64,000 nucleotides of DNA from an uncultured Ruminococcus sp. (GTDB lineage Bacteria; Bacillota; Clostridia; Lachnospirales; Lachnospiraceae): positions 1-64,000 of the forward strand of contig FMEL01000014.1 of assembly GCA_900066355.1 (NCBI GenBank). Reading direction: 5' to 3'. The position numbers and the translations under genes were made by a program. How positions within the stretch are numbered: position 1 is the stretch's first letter; the number at the start of each line of letters is the position of its first letter. The notes under the pieces are model-generated. The model saw nothing but the letters and a program-made list of their open reading frames with translations, was not told the origin of the DNA and did no database searches. Below, piece after piece: positions 18,169-27,059 of the stretch.

Positions 18169-20559
18169 TTATTTTACTGTTACCTTGAATGTCATTTTTA
18201 TCTTACCGGAATAAGCGGTGATAGTAGCACTTCCTTTTTTCAGACCTTTTACTACGCCTTTTGAAGTAACGGTAGCTACTTTCTTATTGGAAGTTTTCCA
18301 TTTCACAGACGCTTTGGCTGTGATCGGGCTGTTTGCCACTTTCAGTGTGGTCTTCCTGCCTTTCTTCACAGTTACCTTGCGGCTGGTAAGTGCCTGCAGC
18401 TTTTTCAGTGCTACTTTCTTTTTCTGGACAGTTACCTTCACTGTGGCTTTTGCACCCTTCGCAGAGGTCACTGTAACCGTAGCCTTACCTGCCTTCATTC
18501 CTTTAATGGTAAGTTTTCCATTTTTGACAGATACCCTTGCCACCTTAGAATTGCTGCTCTTCGCAGATTTGATCTTATCTCCCTTGATCGCAGTCGTCTT
18601 GATACGGACAGCTGTAGTAGACTGTTTCACCTGAAGAGGGATACTGGTATAATTCAGCCGGATCGAAGGTTTCGGCTCCGGTTTCTTTGTCGGTGTCGGT
18701 GTCACTTTCTTAAGCTGTGCGATCTTTGCTTCCGCTGCGGTAAGTGCTTTCAGCTTCTCAGCCGGGATCAGTTTTTTCTGGTCCGCACTCAGACCGTCAT
18801 AGGCTTTCCGGGCTGCTTTTACAGACGCTTCATCTGCCAGTGTCAGAGAAGAAGCCCCTTTCAGGTTTCCAAGGATCTTTTCCACTTCAGCTGCTTTCTC
18901 TACATTTGTATGGAGCTGTGCGATCCTTGCTTCTGCATTGGTCAGACGTGCCAGATCCTCACTGTTTACCAGTGACTTCTGGGTATCATTCAGTGCATCG
19001 TAGGCTTCCCTTGCTTCCTTTACTGCGGCTTCATCAGCCAACGTCAAACCATCAGCATCTGGCAGGGATTCCAGCTTATCAATAACCGGATTCAGGATCT
19101 CGTCACCGGAATCTACGGTTATATAGAAAGATGGAAGGGTAGAGAATACTCCTTCAATAATCGGAGCATAGAAAAATGGCTTATCTGCCTTTCCCTGTAC
19201 CTTTGTCTCCCAGTACAGCCGGTGTCCCCACCAGTCACTGTGGATTCCATCACTGTCGAACCGGTATCTTCCTGCCTGTGTAAATGTGACCTTAAAAGAG
19301 TTCTTTGTTGCAAGGTCCCACTGATTACAGCTTCCCTGGAAAGCTCCCAGAATAGAATTGCTATAAGCCACATACGTCGGGTAGCCATATTCGCCTACGC
19401 CACCATAAGCATCCGGTCCGAAACATGGGTTGTAAATGGTAGCCAGTTTATAGACCGGCATGGTGATTCCTGTAAAACTTACCTCTGCAGTATCCCCTAC
19501 GTGGATCTCTGAGGAATCGTCTTTTGTATTTTTTACATTAACACGCATCACACGTGCATCTACCACACGATACAGGGAACGGGTATTTCCTGATGCATCA
19601 GTAGCCACAACACCGATAATGTTGCTGCGGTTCTCCAATGCTGCTGTGTAACTGCCATCACTGTTCGGTTTTACTTCCAGACCATTGCAGGTCACTTTCA
19701 GGTTTGCAGCTCCTGCAGCTGTAGCAGTGAAGGTAAATGGAACCGTCTCCTGTCCCTCCAGATAATAGATGGTGTCATAATGACGCCAGTTTTCTAGGTT
19801 GTCACTGCATGTAATAGAAGCAGTTCCTGTTTCACCTACGGTGATTACTGCATAACCCGTATTTACCACACTGCAGGCAGGGAAATAATCCCCTTCTGTA
19901 TGAGTGAAAGCATCATAGTTTACCTGAATCACAGCGGTTCCCGGTTTCAGTGCAGTTGCCACTGCTTTTTCTTTTGATTTCGTGGTATCAAGAGAAATTA
20001 CATCCTGACCCTTGATAACCTTGAAGTTAAATTCCGGACGTTCCACATCATTATTAACAACGTCATGGACAGCCTGCCATACACGCCATGGATAGATGTC
20101 GGTAGATTCCCCTACCTGCAGTTCTCTCTGCTGGAACTGCAGCCAGAGATCTTCTGCAAAATCATCGTAAATGATCGGCTGTGTACGGACTCCCAGATAA
20201 GAGTCAGCTTCTTCACCGACTGCATCCGTAAAAAGATCCTCTTCCACAGGGGAATCTGAGAAAAGTACTTCTTCTGATGTCAGCTCCGCCTCTTCACTGT
20301 CTGCATCCTCTGTGTCCTCTTCGATCTGGATGTCTGCTGTATCCGGATCTTCTTCCTCTTCTGTAAGATCCAGTTCTTCCTGATCCTGTACCTGCTCATC
20401 AGTGTCTTCCTGGATCTCAAAGTCTGCCCCATCATCATAAAAGGCAGCTTCTGTCTCTGCCGGTTCACTGGCATACGCCATAGTCTGTGAACCACAGGGG
20501 GACACTGCGATCAGCAGTGCCCCAATAATACCTGTAAGTCTCTTTAATCTGTTTTTCAT
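18169..20559 (-). CDS. Large secreted protein with Ig-like, FIVAR-like and Big_2 repeats
   Basis: A 796-residue exported protein. The ATG overlaps the previous stop by one base (TAATG). Signal peptide: LTGIIGALLIAVSPCGSQTMAYA. Then a very acidic segment (about 30-125), beta-rich domains of unknown family (with YYLEGQETVPFTFTATAAGA and FGPDAYGGVGEYGYPTYVAY), two helical FIVAR-like repeats (LTLADEAAVKEAREAYDALN and LTLADEASVKAARKAYDGLS), and two Big_2-like domains ending in MTFKVTVK. The last 220 residues closely match those of the upstream gene, a clear paralogue. No sortase motif; the Lys-rich C-terminus may bind wall polymers. Possibly part of a B12-controlled surface display system. Ligand unknown. 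Confidence 0.8.
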   Translation of the reverse strand: MKNRLKRLTGIIGALLIAVSPCGSQTMAYASEPAETEAAFYDDGADFEIQEDTDEQVQDQEELDLTEEEEDPDTADIQIEEDTEDADSEEAELTSEEVLFSDSPVEEDLFTDAVGEEADSYLGVRTQPIIYDDFAEDLWLQFQQRELQVGESTDIYPWRVWQAVHDVVNNDVERPEFNFKVIKGQDVISLDTTKSKEKAVATALKPGTAVIQVNYDAFTHTEGDYFPACSVVNTGYAVITVGETGTASITCSDNLENWRHYDTIYYLEGQETVPFTFTATAAGAANLKVTCNGLEVKPNSDGSYTAALENRSNIIGVVATDASGNTRSLYRVVDARVMRVNVKNTKDDSSEIHVGDTAEVSFTGITMPVYKLATIYNPCFGPDAYGGVGEYGYPTYVAYSNSILGAFQGSCNQWDLATKNSFKVTFTQAGRYRFDSDGIHSDWWGHRLYWETKVQGKADKPFFYAPIIEGVFSTLPSFYITVDSGDEILNPVIDKLESLPDADGLTLADEAAVKEAREAYDALNDTQKSLVNSEDLARLTNAEARIAQLHTNVEKAAEVEKILGNLKGASSLTLADEASVKAARKAYDGLSADQKKLIPAEKLKALTAAEAKIAQLKKVTPTPTKKPEPKPSIRLNYTSIPLQVKQSTTAVRIKTTAIKGDKIKSAKSSNSKVARVSVKNGKLTIKGMKAGKATVTVTSAKGAKATVKVTVQKKKVALKKLQALTSRKVTVKKGRKTTLKVANSPITAKASVKWKTSNKKVATVTSKGVVKGLKKGSATITAYSGKIKMTFKVTVK

Positions 20560-23234
20560 TATTTCACCGTAACTTTGAATTTCACAACTTTCTTACCTGC
20601 TTTTGCAGTAATAGTAGCTGTGCCTTTCTTCAAGCCTTTCACCACACCTTTGGAGGTAACTGTAGCAACCTTCTTGTTAGAAGAAGTCCATTTCACAGTA
20701 TCCTGTGCGGTAAATGGTGTCTTTGCAACTTTCAGTGTGACTTTTTTACCTTTCTTCAGTGTCTGTTTTGTAGAAACTGTCGCTTTCAGCTTCTTCGTTG
20801 CAACTTTCTTTTTCTGGACTGTGATCTTAACAGTTGCCTTTGCACCTTTTGCAGAGGTTACTGTAATAGTAGCTTTTCCTGCTTTCAGACCTTTGATGGT
20901 CAGTTTTCCACTTTTAACGGAAACCTTTACCACTTTCTTATTGCTGCTCTTCGCAGATTTGATCTTATCGCCCTTGATCGCAGTTGTCTTGATACGGACA
21001 CCTGTGGTAGATTTCTTCACCTGAATTGGAAGAGAAGTTACATTCAGGGTGATCTTCGGTTTTACCTGTGCCGCCTTCTGAAGCTGTGTGATCCTTGCCT
21101 CTGCATCGGTAAGCACTTTCAGCTGTGCAGCTGTAACCAGTTTCTTCTGATCTGCACTCAGCTTGTTGTAAGCATCACGAGCTACTTTTACTTTGGAAGC
21201 ATCTGTCAGTTTCAAATTTTTCACAGCTGGAATGGAAGCGATCTTATCTGTCACTGCTTTGGCTGCTTTCTCATCAGCCGCCTTTTTGTCAGCTGCCTTC
21301 TGAAGTTCTGCGATCTTTGTCTCTGCCTCTGTAAGTGCTTTTACTTGCTCTTCTGGAACCAGTTTCTTCTGATCTTCGTTCAGTGCATCATAAGCATCAC
21401 GAGCTGCCTTTACGCTCTCTTTGTCTTCCAGTGTGATCTTGTCAACAGCCGGGAGATTCTTTAACTGATCTGCAACTGTACTTGCTGTTTCTTCCTCTTT
21501 TGTAGTCAGACCAACGATTGGCATTTCATAAGTAAAGATGGCCTCTTCATCTATATCACTGATAATCTTTAAAGTAAGAGAATCTCCCTCGTAATCTTTA
21601 AGTAACTTTGCTTTTTCTGACCCTATAGACACAAGCATTCCTTCTGGTGAACCAAGACCACTGTCAATCATCTGGTCGCCTAGCCATTCTTCATGATGTG
21701 TTCCAATAAGGTCATCCGGAAGTCCCTCCAGTTTCATAGATACATTGAAGTTCTGAGGATTCTGACGATCAATATACTTTACTTCGTCTTCCTGATAACC
21801 ATCCAAAACTTTCAGATTAGTTACTTTAATTTCATTCGGATCAAGTTTGGACCCTGAACGGATTGCTTCACTCAGTCCATTGTCCATTTCACTACCAATG
21901 CCAACTTTTACACGTACCGCATCGCCCACCAGTGGATTGGATGGGGTATCATCTGGCAGAGTAAAGGTTATGATTCCGTTATAAGCACTGTTGTCGGCTT
22001 CTACTGTCATCTTCTTAAGTTCGCCAACTAGGTTGCCGCTTACATAAACTCCTGCATATACATCCAAAGGATCAGTTTCAACTACATCCCTGAATTTTCC
22101 GGTGATATAAGCAGTGTAGGTTCTTCCGGCACGTACCCAGTTTAACCCTTTCTCATACGAAGCATCTTTATAAACAGAAACTTCATCAACCTTTGCCCCC
22201 TGAAGGAATGCTTTACCAATAACTTCGATTGTAACTACTTTATCAGAAATATCTTCCATTTCCGATCCAAAACCAACTTTTATTTCAACTTTAGTACCCT
22301 CTGGCAAATATTCAGTTAAGCCAGGATCAATGACAATATTTTTCTTTTCGTATTTATTCTCGATGTCCGAGCCATACTTTGCTTTGTCCAATGTCACAGG
22401 TTCTGTTTTTCTTTCGCCATTAATGTAGACAGCATAATACGGTTCTTTACCTTCAACAGGACGATCTGATAATTTCACGGAAATACTTCCTTGACATTCT
22501 TTTCCTCTCTCATACTTAAAGCCATTTCCATCAGCTTTGATTTCTTCTACTGTAGGATTTTCCGCTACTGGTGTTATCAGTTTAAATGATTTCGTTAATT
22601 TTGCACTTGCTGGTGTTTCTAAATTAGAATATACTTTTACGGTAACTTCTTTGCCTGCCGGATATTTCTGCATAACTGCATCCGTCAACGTGTAAACTTT
22701 TGAGGCTGTTATTAATGATTTTTTTTCTAACTCTATAGAGGTATCATTCACTTTTACATCATCAATATAAATATCCGCATAAATTGAAAGACTGTCATAT
22801 GCGCGAATATCAATTCTCTTTCCATCTACATAAGCCATACAGGTAACACTCAAATTAAGTGTAGCATCAGTTCCTCTGGTTATTTCTGTTTTAGACGTTC
22901 CAGATGTCACCCGACTAGTATTATTGCAGGTTTTAATCCCTGGAATAACCACTTCATCCCCAACGTCCTCAGTTGCCACCTCTTCTGAACTAAAATCAAC
23001 AGCTGTGTCACCATCACCTACGCTATTTATTTCGCTTGTATCGTCATTTACCTCTAAAGCAATTTCGGCATCTTCATTTAGTATTTCCTGCTGTGCAATT
23101 TCTCCACTATCAGCCTCAGTTTCTACAGCAATATCTTCGATGTCAATGTCATCCGCAAAGATTGCTGTTGGGGCAGCGATTGTCGTTGCTGTCATTGCAA
23201 CGCCCATAAGGATGCCCACTAATTTTTTCTTCAT
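20559..23234 (-). CDS. Large secreted protein, first gene under the cobalamin riboswitch
   Basis: An 891-residue exported protein. AGGAGG lies nine bases before the ATG at 23234; the ATG at 23243 directly touches that site and is unlikely to be used. Signal peptide: MKKKLVGILMGVAMTATTIA. Next an acidic segment, then a run of beta-sandwich domains of one type, seen from the recurring VEIKVGFGSEMED and VRVKVGIGSEMDN. Two FIVAR-like helical repeats follow (ITLEDKESVKAARDAYDALN and LKLTDASKVKVARDAYNKLS), and the end is a Big_2 pair (VKWTSSNKKVATVTSKGVVK). The C-terminus is shared with the next gene. The repeated sandwich domains are the most likely binding part; what they bind is not visible. Confidence 0.8.
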   Translation of the reverse strand: MKKKLVGILMGVAMTATTIAAPTAIFADDIDIEDIAVETEADSGEIAQQEILNEDAEIALEVNDDTSEINSVGDGDTAVDFSSEEVATEDVGDEVVIPGIKTCNNTSRVTSGTSKTEITRGTDATLNLSVTCMAYVDGKRIDIRAYDSLSIYADIYIDDVKVNDTSIELEKKSLITASKVYTLTDAVMQKYPAGKEVTVKVYSNLETPASAKLTKSFKLITPVAENPTVEEIKADGNGFKYERGKECQGSISVKLSDRPVEGKEPYYAVYINGERKTEPVTLDKAKYGSDIENKYEKKNIVIDPGLTEYLPEGTKVEIKVGFGSEMEDISDKVVTIEVIGKAFLQGAKVDEVSVYKDASYEKGLNWVRAGRTYTAYITGKFRDVVETDPLDVYAGVYVSGNLVGELKKMTVEADNSAYNGIITFTLPDDTPSNPLVGDAVRVKVGIGSEMDNGLSEAIRSGSKLDPNEIKVTNLKVLDGYQEDEVKYIDRQNPQNFNVSMKLEGLPDDLIGTHHEEWLGDQMIDSGLGSPEGMLVSIGSEKAKLLKDYEGDSLTLKIISDIDEEAIFTYEMPIVGLTTKEEETASTVADQLKNLPAVDKITLEDKESVKAARDAYDALNEDQKKLVPEEQVKALTEAETKIAELQKAADKKAADEKAAKAVTDKIASIPAVKNLKLTDASKVKVARDAYNKLSADQKKLVTAAQLKVLTDAEARITQLQKAAQVKPKITLNVTSLPIQVKKSTTGVRIKTTAIKGDKIKSAKSSNKKVVKVSVKSGKLTIKGLKAGKATITVTSAKGAKATVKITVQKKKVATKKLKATVSTKQTLKKGKKVTLKVAKTPFTAQDTVKWTSSNKKVATVTSKGVVKGLKKGTATITAKAGKKVVKFKVTVK

Positions 23235-23324
23235 TCTACTCATCCTCCTTTAGGATTTTTATTTATTACAGAGCTGATGTAAGCCTCCATAATGTTCTTT
23301 TTGAGTACATTTTCCAAAAAAAGG

Positions 23325-23361
23325 TATAAAAATAGACTTCCAATTTATGCCTTTGGAATCT
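23325..23361 (-). terminator. Expression-platform terminator of the cobalamin riboswitch
   Basis: On the minus strand AGATTCCAA pairs with TTGGAA-G-TCT (one bulged base), arms at about 23361-23353 and 23343-23334, followed by CTATTTTTAT. It lies between the riboswitch aptamer and the first gene, as expected for B12-dependent termination. Confidence 0.6.
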
Positions 23362-23374
23362 TTGAAACGCTCTA

Positions 23375-23560
23375 AGATATTTGTATTCTGACTCAGGATC
23401 TGACCTACTCACTGCCCTTCCCGGATAATCTGTGTTACCCAGTGGCTGAGCATTTATGCTCTGCAGTTTTCGTACCTATTACAGCGGGGATAAAACCGTC
23501 CCGGAATCTCACCGGATGTTCCCGATGTGTCTGTGACACATCTATACCTATAGTTACTCA
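23375..23560 (-). ncRNA. Cobalamin riboswitch
   Basis: Read on the minus strand, the leader has the ordered landmarks of the B12 riboswitch: CCGGTGAGATTCCGGGACGG, then CCCCGCTGTAAT, a hairpin with GCTCAGCCACTGGG (core GCCACTG), GGGAAGG, and the B12-box-like end CCTGAGTCAGAATACA. This RNA normally binds adenosyl- or related cobalamin and lowers expression when B12 is plentiful. Here it controls genes for surface proteins rather than for cobalamin synthesis or a known B12 transporter. Confidence 0.93.
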
Positions 23561-23600
23561 TAAAAATATAAAATTCTCGTACTATTTCTTCTACATTTCC

Positions 23601-23631
23601 ATTTTAACCCCCCCCAGTTTTGATTTGTCAA
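23601..23631 (-). promoter_or_regulatory. Promoter of the cobalamin operon with a G8 run in the spacer
   Basis: On the minus strand TTGACA (23631-23626) and TAAAAT (23606-23601) are separated by 19 bp that include eight consecutive G (23615-23608). Loss of two G would give the optimal 17 bp. The riboswitch begins about 40 bases downstream. The -35 and -10 boxes are good matches; the effect of tract length is inferred. Confidence 0.65.
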
Positions 23632-23788
23632 CGCAATTTTGACCCAAATCTCTGTAATTCTTCACAAAATTTTCATACTTTTTTCGTTAATAATTCATCA
23701 AATACTCCGATTTACCAGTTATATGTTGAAAATACAATATATATTTACTTGTCATAATCCCAAACAAGTGCTATTCTGTTTTATACAT
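23632..23788. other. AT-rich spacer between the cobalamin operon and the Rep element
   Basis: No gene or RNA is recognised here. It separates the divergent-side promoter of the surface operon from the terminator at the left end of the small integrated element. Confidence 0.5.
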
Positions 23789-23820
23789 AAAAAAAGAGAA
23801 CCCGACACATCAGGTTCTCC
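23789..23820 (-). terminator. Terminator at the left end of the Rep element
   Basis: GAGAACC (23796-23802) pairs with GGTTCTC (23813-23819). On the minus strand the stem is followed by seven T. AAAAAAAGAGAACCC at 23789-23803 recurs exactly at 27166-27180, so this may also be an attachment-site copy. Confidence 0.75.
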
Positions 23821-23934
23821 AGGTATAATTTGAGAATATCCACCGCACACTTTATTTACTATTATCTCCATGATTTCAGTATATTCCATCACTGATCCCA
23901 CCTTTAAAAAGAAGCTGTACGAAATTCGTACAGC

Positions 23935-24261
23935 CTACATTGTTGCTTCTTTTAAATCGATATATTCATCTATAAGATCCAAGACAGTATCAAGATTTTC
24001 CAAATCAGTAAATTCTTTCATATATTCCAATTCTGGAACTTCCTTATCTGCCTCTAAATTTAAAAGATCATGTTTAGTTGTTCCCAACGCGCTTGCAAGC
24101 TCTGCAATTCTGCGTGGCGGAAGCATAAATTTACCTTCCAAAATCCGGCATACTTCACGATATGAACACTGTAATCGTTCTGCCAGTTTTTCCCGACTAA
24201 TTCCGGATTCCTGCATTACGGTAAAAATATTAACCCCCAGCTTTCTTCCAATGTTAGCCAT
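23935..24261 (-). CDS. XRE-family helix-turn-helix regulator
   Basis: A 108-residue DNA-binding protein with an XRE/Cro-type helix-turn-helix: LGVNIFTVMQESGISREKLA followed by ERLQCSYREVCRILEGK, then a short acidic C-terminal helix. I prefer the ATG at 24261, just after an AG-rich stretch; a longer frame from 24294 has no visible ribosome binding site. It is the last gene of the element, transcribed with the Rep gene, and may control copy number or excision, as similar small regulators do. Fairly sure of the family, not of the targets. Confidence 0.75.
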   Translation of the reverse strand: MANIGRKLGVNIFTVMQESGISREKLAERLQCSYREVCRILEGKFMLPPRRIAELASALGTTKHDLLNLEADKEVPELEYMKEFTDLENLDTVLDLIDEYIDLKEATM

Positions 24262-24436
24262 ATTTTCACACTCTCTTTCTATTATTTCATGCATTTAAGC
24301 ATATTACCACCAAAATACCATGTCAAATAATTTCTTTAGTGAGTATATCATAATTCATGTTATTCATGCAATGGCAATTTGATTTTATATAGCTTATATG
24401 ACTTCTTAATTTGTACTACAGCCATAAAGAATCTTA

Positions 24437-24823
24437 TTATGGTTTCATGACTCCTGTTCTTTTTATTTTGATATTTCCCATTTTGGCTACTTTTGTTTTT
24501 CTAGCTCGTCTGACTACTCTGCCAAACACAGGCTTCTGAATCCGTTCCCGTGACCTTGTATTATTTTTTCTTGCTCTGTTTACTATTGCAATATTCTCAG
24601 CTGTTATTTTCTTTACATCTTCCGGGCAGTCATTTTGTCGTCGTAATTCATCCACTATCTCCATCAGATTGGCACTGTATCCCTCATACATAAGTACCGG
24701 ATTTCCTTTTTTTACCGCCATAAACGTTGGAGACTTAGATAAAATCCGGACGATTTGCTTCTCATCTTCATTCCCGGTTATGGCTGAATACGTTTTAATG
24801 ATATTTCTGGTACTATAATTCAT
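24437..24823 (-). CDS. Unknown basic protein of the Rep element
   Basis: A 128-residue protein I do not recognise. The N-terminal half looks like an alpha/beta fold (KQIVRILSKSPTFMAVKKGN), and the C-terminal 50 residues are strongly basic (RARKNNTRSRERIQKPVFGR), so nucleic-acid binding is plausible. The ATG directly follows the TAA of the previous small gene, suggesting coupled translation. Confidence 0.5.
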   Translation of the reverse strand: MNYSTRNIIKTYSAITGNEDEKQIVRILSKSPTFMAVKKGNPVLMYEGYSANLMEIVDELRRQNDCPEDVKKITAENIAIVNRARKNNTRSRERIQKPVFGRVVRRARKTKVAKMGNIKIKRTGVMKP

Positions 24824-25033
24824 TTAAACACCTTCTTTTTTTATCAAACTTAATTTTTCTATTGCTCTCCCTGTCTTGAAACAATATTGATCATATCGTC
24901 TGTATTTCGGAAATCTTGCAATGGTTAACAACGTTTTTAAATTTATCTCCCCAAAATAATAACGTTCGATATAATTCGATAATACTTTAAATGTTGAATC
25001 AGCCATTCTATCATAAATAATATCCCAAGCCAA
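24824..25033 (-). CDS. Unknown 69-residue protein of the Rep element
   Basis: A small basic protein starting at TTG 25033, about eight bases after AAGGG. No family is recognised. It contains YIERYYFGEINLKTLLTIAR and ends directly against the next gene without a gap. Start and even coding status are moderately uncertain. Confidence 0.45.
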   Translation of the reverse strand: MAWDIIYDRMADSTFKVLSNYIERYYFGEINLKTLLTIARFPKYRRYDQYCFKTGRAIEKLSLIKKEGV

Positions 25034-25206
25034 AGTCTTTTCCCTTACGCGCCTTTGACAAATCTATTTCCATAAAATCATATGCGCTTCCATGATACAA
25101 AACCATATAAATTTTTCCCTTCTTAATGGTTTTCTTGTTTCTTCATATTATCATAAAGCAACTTTTTAGCAAGCGACTCGCCTTTTCAAGTATTATATTT
25201 CTACAA
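25034..25206. other. Non-coding gap within the Rep element
   Basis: No gene or stable structure is recognised in these 173 AT-rich bases. Confidence 0.4.
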
Positions 25207-25569
25207 CTAGCAATTAATGTTGATTGTAAGCATGATCATTCTTTTCGCTGCTCCTTCTATATCATCATCTGCATTTTTTATCTTTAACACTTCAGATTTT
25301 TCCACAATCCGATTATAATCATTATCCTTTGTCTCAACAGCCAAATTTTCCTCATAAAAAGCCATTTTAACTAGCTCATCAACGCAAAAACTTTTGGGTC
25401 TGCTGCCAGCAATCTGTAATATCACACGGCGATGGCCACATACATGTTTTGTGGTCAATATATGTCCCGTATTTTTGTTCATTATACGTCCATCTGCTGA
25501 TATAACATATCTTGCTGCTGTGTATCTGTTATACCCAATATCTTTCCAGATTTCTGATACTTTTTCCAT
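25207..25569 (-). CDS. NUMOD4-like protein without an HNH domain
   Basis: A 120-residue protein whose first 75 residues match the NUMOD4 style of homing-endonuclease DNA-binding module: EIWKDIGYNRYTAARYVISA, then DGRIMNKNTGHILTTKHVCG, then RRVILQIAG and VDELVKMAFYE. The HNH nuclease that usually follows is absent; the C-terminus instead has a short charged tail. The ATG at 25569 has AAGGAG eight bases upstream (a GTG directly before it is less likely). It may be a regulator or a remnant of an HNH endonuclease. Confidence 0.6.
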   Translation of the reverse strand: MEKVSEIWKDIGYNRYTAARYVISADGRIMNKNTGHILTTKHVCGHRRVILQIAGSRPKSFCVDELVKMAFYEENLAVETKDNDYNRIVEKSEVLKIKNADDDIEGAAKRMIMLTININC

Positions 25570-25703
25570 CACTCCATCTCCTTATTTTTCTTTCACATCA
25601 CTTTCTTTTCCCCGGGATTCATTTGCAGTAAATCCCGGGACAACACTGAAATGTAAAAAATATGTTCGGACATTCCTTTGTCCACCTATATTATAATATA
25701 ACA

Positions 25704-26201
25704 TTATGTTTCATGCCTTTCAGATTGTGTTTCATTTGTTTCTTTCTTCATGCAAAAACATAATTGTACTGCTTCTTCCTTAGCTTTCAGAAATGCTTTA
25801 TGACATTCTAAATTTTTAAAGAACTGACTAATATAACGACTTACCTGAGGTGTGCTATAGCTGATTTTATCAGAGATAGTTCTATATGGCATACCATCTA
25901 TAACCGCCATGGATACAGCTAAATAAATTTTCTCTTCAACGCATTCTTTACACATTGTGATCGTTCGACGTATTACAAAGAGTTTCATCGTAAGATTACT
26001 TATATTTTCCTCCAAAGATGCTTTATTACATTCATACACATTTTTCTGCATATACGCAATATTCATTCCAGGATTAACCTTCTGTATCTTATAATTTTCT
26101 TTCAGTTCTTTTAACTGTATAATATGCCACTCCAAGCTGGTTTCAAGGTCTCTAAACTGCATAAAATCAGCTTTTGTAAACTCAAGATTTCCATTTATCA
26201 T
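25704..26201 (-). CDS. Putative helix-turn-helix (sigma region 4-like) protein
   Basis: About 165 residues. Helical throughout, with two possible Cys pairs and near the C-terminus a helix-turn-helix-like stretch (GMPYRTISDKISYSTPQVSR) resembling the sigma-70 region 4 fold of phage late-gene regulators such as the ArpU/RinA type. The start is either ATG 26201 or GTG 26210; both lie at the end of the Rep gene, which has AGGTGAG as the likely ribosome binding site. Probably a regulator of the element. Family assignment is tentative. Confidence 0.55.
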   Translation of the reverse strand: MINGNLEFTKADFMQFRDLETSLEWHIIQLKELKENYKIQKVNPGMNIAYMQKNVYECNKASLEENISNLTMKLFVIRRTITMCKECVEEKIYLAVSMAVIDGMPYRTISDKISYSTPQVSRYISQFFKNLECHKAFLKAKEEAVQLCFCMKKETNETQSERHET

Positions 26202-26202
26202 A

Positions 26203-27000
26203 TTACTCACCTGCTTCTATTGTTTTCTGTAACTTCACTGGTTTGTTGTCTAATTGCACTAAAATATATCGCATAAATCCATAGCCATAATATTCTGGAC
26301 TGTGAATTCCAATGCACACACTGTCCTTATCAACATAATAACCTTTTATAGGCTTAGGCTCTGTTCTGAAAAAGTCATGTTCTGAAATGACTTTGATTTC
26401 TGGTTCCGGTCTCTTCAGGTTTGTACTTGCATTCCAGCGTTTCTTCTGCAATGCTCCATCCTCTTTTTTACGATGTTTATCCGTATATTTGATCAGATAG
26501 CTTGCTAATTTAGCATAATTTCCGGAGTTGTCCAAGTTAAAAGCTTTGATTTTATTCTGTTTCTTGTATGCTTTGTTCCAACATTTTTGCAGTATTTCCG
26601 TAGCTATTCTATTAACGATTAAGTGGTGATGTCTTGCACCCCTTTCTCCAATCTCCATTACGTGAATATATTTAAATTCCAAACCTGCTTTTCTATATTC
26701 TTTACGGCATTCCCGCAGAAATATATCTATATCATGTCGCATTTCTTCCGCTGTTCGGTCAGGTTCTCCTTCTACTCTGATATAATCTAGTATGAGATGA
26801 ATATCCCCCTCTTCAAAATTAGCATTAATCAACTGTCTCAATTTTCTCTCAGCATTTCTACTGTTAATTTTTTTCTGTCCCTCCGTCGTTGGTTTTACTT
26901 TATCTCCTCGTTTAATGCCTTTCTTTTTATGATTGTTATTATAGTATTTCTCAACTTCTATGGTTTTTCCTGCTATAGTTGTTCTCTTATAATATGACAT
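26203..27000 (-). CDS. HUH-type rolling-circle replication initiator (ORF2/G2P-like)
   Basis: A 265-residue protein with the features of HUH endonucleases of the ORF2/G2P Rep family. HUH motif: IHVMEIGERGARHHHLIVNR at about 125-145. A Tyr motif with nearby Lys: YAKLASYLIKYTDKHRKK at about 170-190. I chose ATG 27000 because AGGAGA lies seven bases upstream; the frame opens earlier, at 27051. Such Reps nick one DNA strand to start replication of small plasmids, filamentous phages and integrated elements. It is the first gene of the element on the minus strand. No relaxase, integrase or coat gene is seen, so this is a small or reduced element. Confidence 0.82.
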   Translation of the reverse strand: MSYYKRTTIAGKTIEVEKYYNNNHKKKGIKRGDKVKPTTEGQKKINSRNAERKLRQLINANFEEGDIHLILDYIRVEGEPDRTAEEMRHDIDIFLRECRKEYRKAGLEFKYIHVMEIGERGARHHHLIVNRIATEILQKCWNKAYKKQNKIKAFNLDNSGNYAKLASYLIKYTDKHRKKEDGALQKKRWNASTNLKRPEPEIKVISEHDFFRTEPKPIKGYYVDKDSVCIGIHSPEYYGYGFMRYILVQLDNKPVKLQKTIEAGE

Positions 27001-27059
27001 ATTCGTATCTCCTATCATTTCTTCTTGTCGGTAAGTTAATGGGCTTATCAAGTGTTAAA

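Noticed and set aside
23235..23243. Start of the first surface protein at 23243 (MSR)
   Set aside because: That ATG directly touches AGGAGG; the ATG at 23234 has the normal nine-base spacing.
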